Below, one piece after another: positions 5,676 to 6,420 of a stretch of 6,420 bases of DNA. Below the pieces are notes generated by a model, which saw only the letters and a program-made list of their open reading frames with translations, did no database searches and was not told the DNA's origin. How positions within the stretch are numbered: position 1 is the stretch's first letter; each line of letters begins with the position of its first letter. The stretch covers positions 1-6,420 of the forward strand of contig CANFHS010000138.1 in assembly GCA_947446835.1 (NCBI GenBank), written 5' to 3'. The position numbers and the translations under genes were made by a program. The stretch comes from Bacteriovoracaceae bacterium. Its GTDB lineage: Bacteria > Bdellovibrionota > UBA1018.

Positions 5676-6420
5676 TCAGTCCCTCAACCTTTCCAACAAC
5701 GCCTCCCCGATCTGGACGGCGTTCAGCGCCGCGCCCTTCCTCAGATTATCCGCTACGATCCAGAAAGAAAGCCCCTGATCAAAGGCCGGGTCCTTGCGGA
5801 TACGGCCCACGAACACGGGGTCGGCACCGGTCCCCTTGGGCACCGGGCCCCCCTCAGGCACCAGGCCCATCGGGTAAATGGACCGGGCAGGCTCGTCGAC
5901 CACCTGGAGCCCCGCCTGTCCGCGCATCAGCTCGCGCGCCTCGTCCGGGGTGCAGGGCTGATCCAGCTCGACCGTCACGGACTCCCCGTGACAGCCCAGC
6001 GTCGGCACCCGCACCGCGGTCGCCGAGATGCGAAGGTCCGGGATCTCCAGGATCTTGCGGGTCTCCAGCCGGATCTTCTTCTCTTCGCTGGTGGAGCCGT
6101 CCGCCTGGAAGCCGCCGATCTGGGGAATGCAGTTGAAGGCGATCTGGTGGGCAAAGGCCTGCACCTGGAGGGGGCGGGAATCCAGGTAGTCGCGCGCCTG
6201 CGTCGCCAGCTCGCGCATGGCCGCGGCACCCGCGCCACTGGAGCTCTGGTAAGTGGAAACGATGACCCGGTTCAGGCCGAAGCGCTGCTGCAGCGGACGC
6301 AGGGCCACCACGAGCTGCACCGTCGAACAATTGGGCCCGGCCAGGATCCTGGCCCCGTGCGAACCCCCTCGTGCCGCCGCAATGGCCTGGTCGAGGAGGT
6401 GCCCATTCACCTCGGGCACC
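5676..6420 (-). CDS. asd: Aspartate-semialdehyde dehydrogenase, C-terminal three quarters (5' end outside window)
   Basis: It catalyses NADPH-dependent reduction of aspartyl-4-phosphate to aspartate semialdehyde, the branch point to lysine/diaminopimelate, threonine and methionine. In the window there are 247 complete codons ending at TGA 5678-5676; about 90 N-terminal residues, including the NADP-binding loop, are missing. The catalytic Cys lies in AGPNCSTVQ (Cys codon 6329-6327; the usual motif is ANPNCSTIQ). Other family blocks are 'VSTYQSSSGAGAAAM', 'CIPQIGGFQADGSTSEEKK' with 'ETRKIL', the substrate-binding 'CHGESVTVE' with the conserved His, and 'FWIVADNLRKGAALNAVQIGE' near the end. The first visible codon is an internal GTG (Val), not a start. 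The next gene follows after 1 nt, so asd is probably the promoter-proximal member of this operon among the genes visible. Confidence 0.97.
   Translation of the reverse strand, partial: VPEVNGHLLDQAIAAARGGSHGARILAGPNCSTVQLVVALRPLQQRFGLNRVIVSTYQSSSGAGAAAMRELATQARDYLDSRPLQVQAFAHQIAFNCIPQIGGFQADGSTSEEKKIRLETRKILEIPDLRISATAVRVPTLGCHGESVTVELDQPCTPDEARELMRGQAGLQVVDEPARSIYPMGLVPEGGPVPKGTGADPVFVGRIRKDPAFDQGLSFWIVADNLRKGAALNAVQIGEALLERLRD

Noticed and set aside
1..6420. CRISPR arrays, tRNA genes, insertion sequences, phage or toxin-antitoxin genes
   Set aside because: No direct-repeat array, cloverleaf, transposase or terminal inverted repeats were seen. All long frames are accounted for by chromosomal genes of uniform composition.

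Overview
The window is 6.4 kb of GC-rich, tightly packed bacterial chromosome. Six genes fill nearly all of it. Two read rightward at the left edge: the 3' end of an MscS-type channel gene and a PilZ-domain gene. Four or five read leftward as one probable operon, in transcription order: asd (5' end outside the window), a CFI-box-CTERM surface protein, a secreted beta-barrel protein, truA and tig. There are no tRNA or rRNA genes, insertion sequences, CRISPR arrays or long gene-free stretches. The organism is diderm, because one protein has a signal peptide, a repeat-type barrel and a terminal aromatic residue. The high GC, the CFI-box protein and the gene mix suggest an Acidobacteriota (Holophagae-like) or deltaproteobacterial-type lineage. 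That placement is an impression, not a demonstrated result.

Left part (1-1035, + strand). The MscS gene ends at 374. The gap to the next gene holds a near-perfect 27-bp palindrome (387-413) and, downstream, a sequence with the exact GG-N10-GC layout of a sigma-54 promoter (463-479). If this promoter is real, transcription of the PilZ gene starts near 490. The first in-frame ATG (475) would then lie inside the promoter, and the ATG at 511 would be the true start. The PilZ protein has both c-di-GMP-binding motifs and an unusual C-terminal CxxC...CxxC zinc-ribbon-like module.

Right part (1039-6420, - strand). The genes are very tightly coupled: asd to CFI-box gene with 1 nt between, CFI-box gene to barrel gene with a 4-nt ATGA overlap, and barrel gene to truA with an 11-nt overlap. 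A 46-nt gap then precedes tig. Asd (aspartate semialdehyde dehydrogenase: lysine, threonine, methionine and diaminopimelate), TruA (tRNA pseudouridine synthase) and trigger factor are housekeeping proteins. Between them sit two uncharacterised exported proteins made in lockstep. One has a CFI-box, hydrophobic segment and Arg-rich tail, which looks like a sorting signal. The other is a barrel preceded by four Tyr-Ile-x-x-Leu-Lys repeats. This pair is the best candidate in the window for an undescribed envelope system. The tig and PilZ genes converge with only 3 nt between their stop codons.
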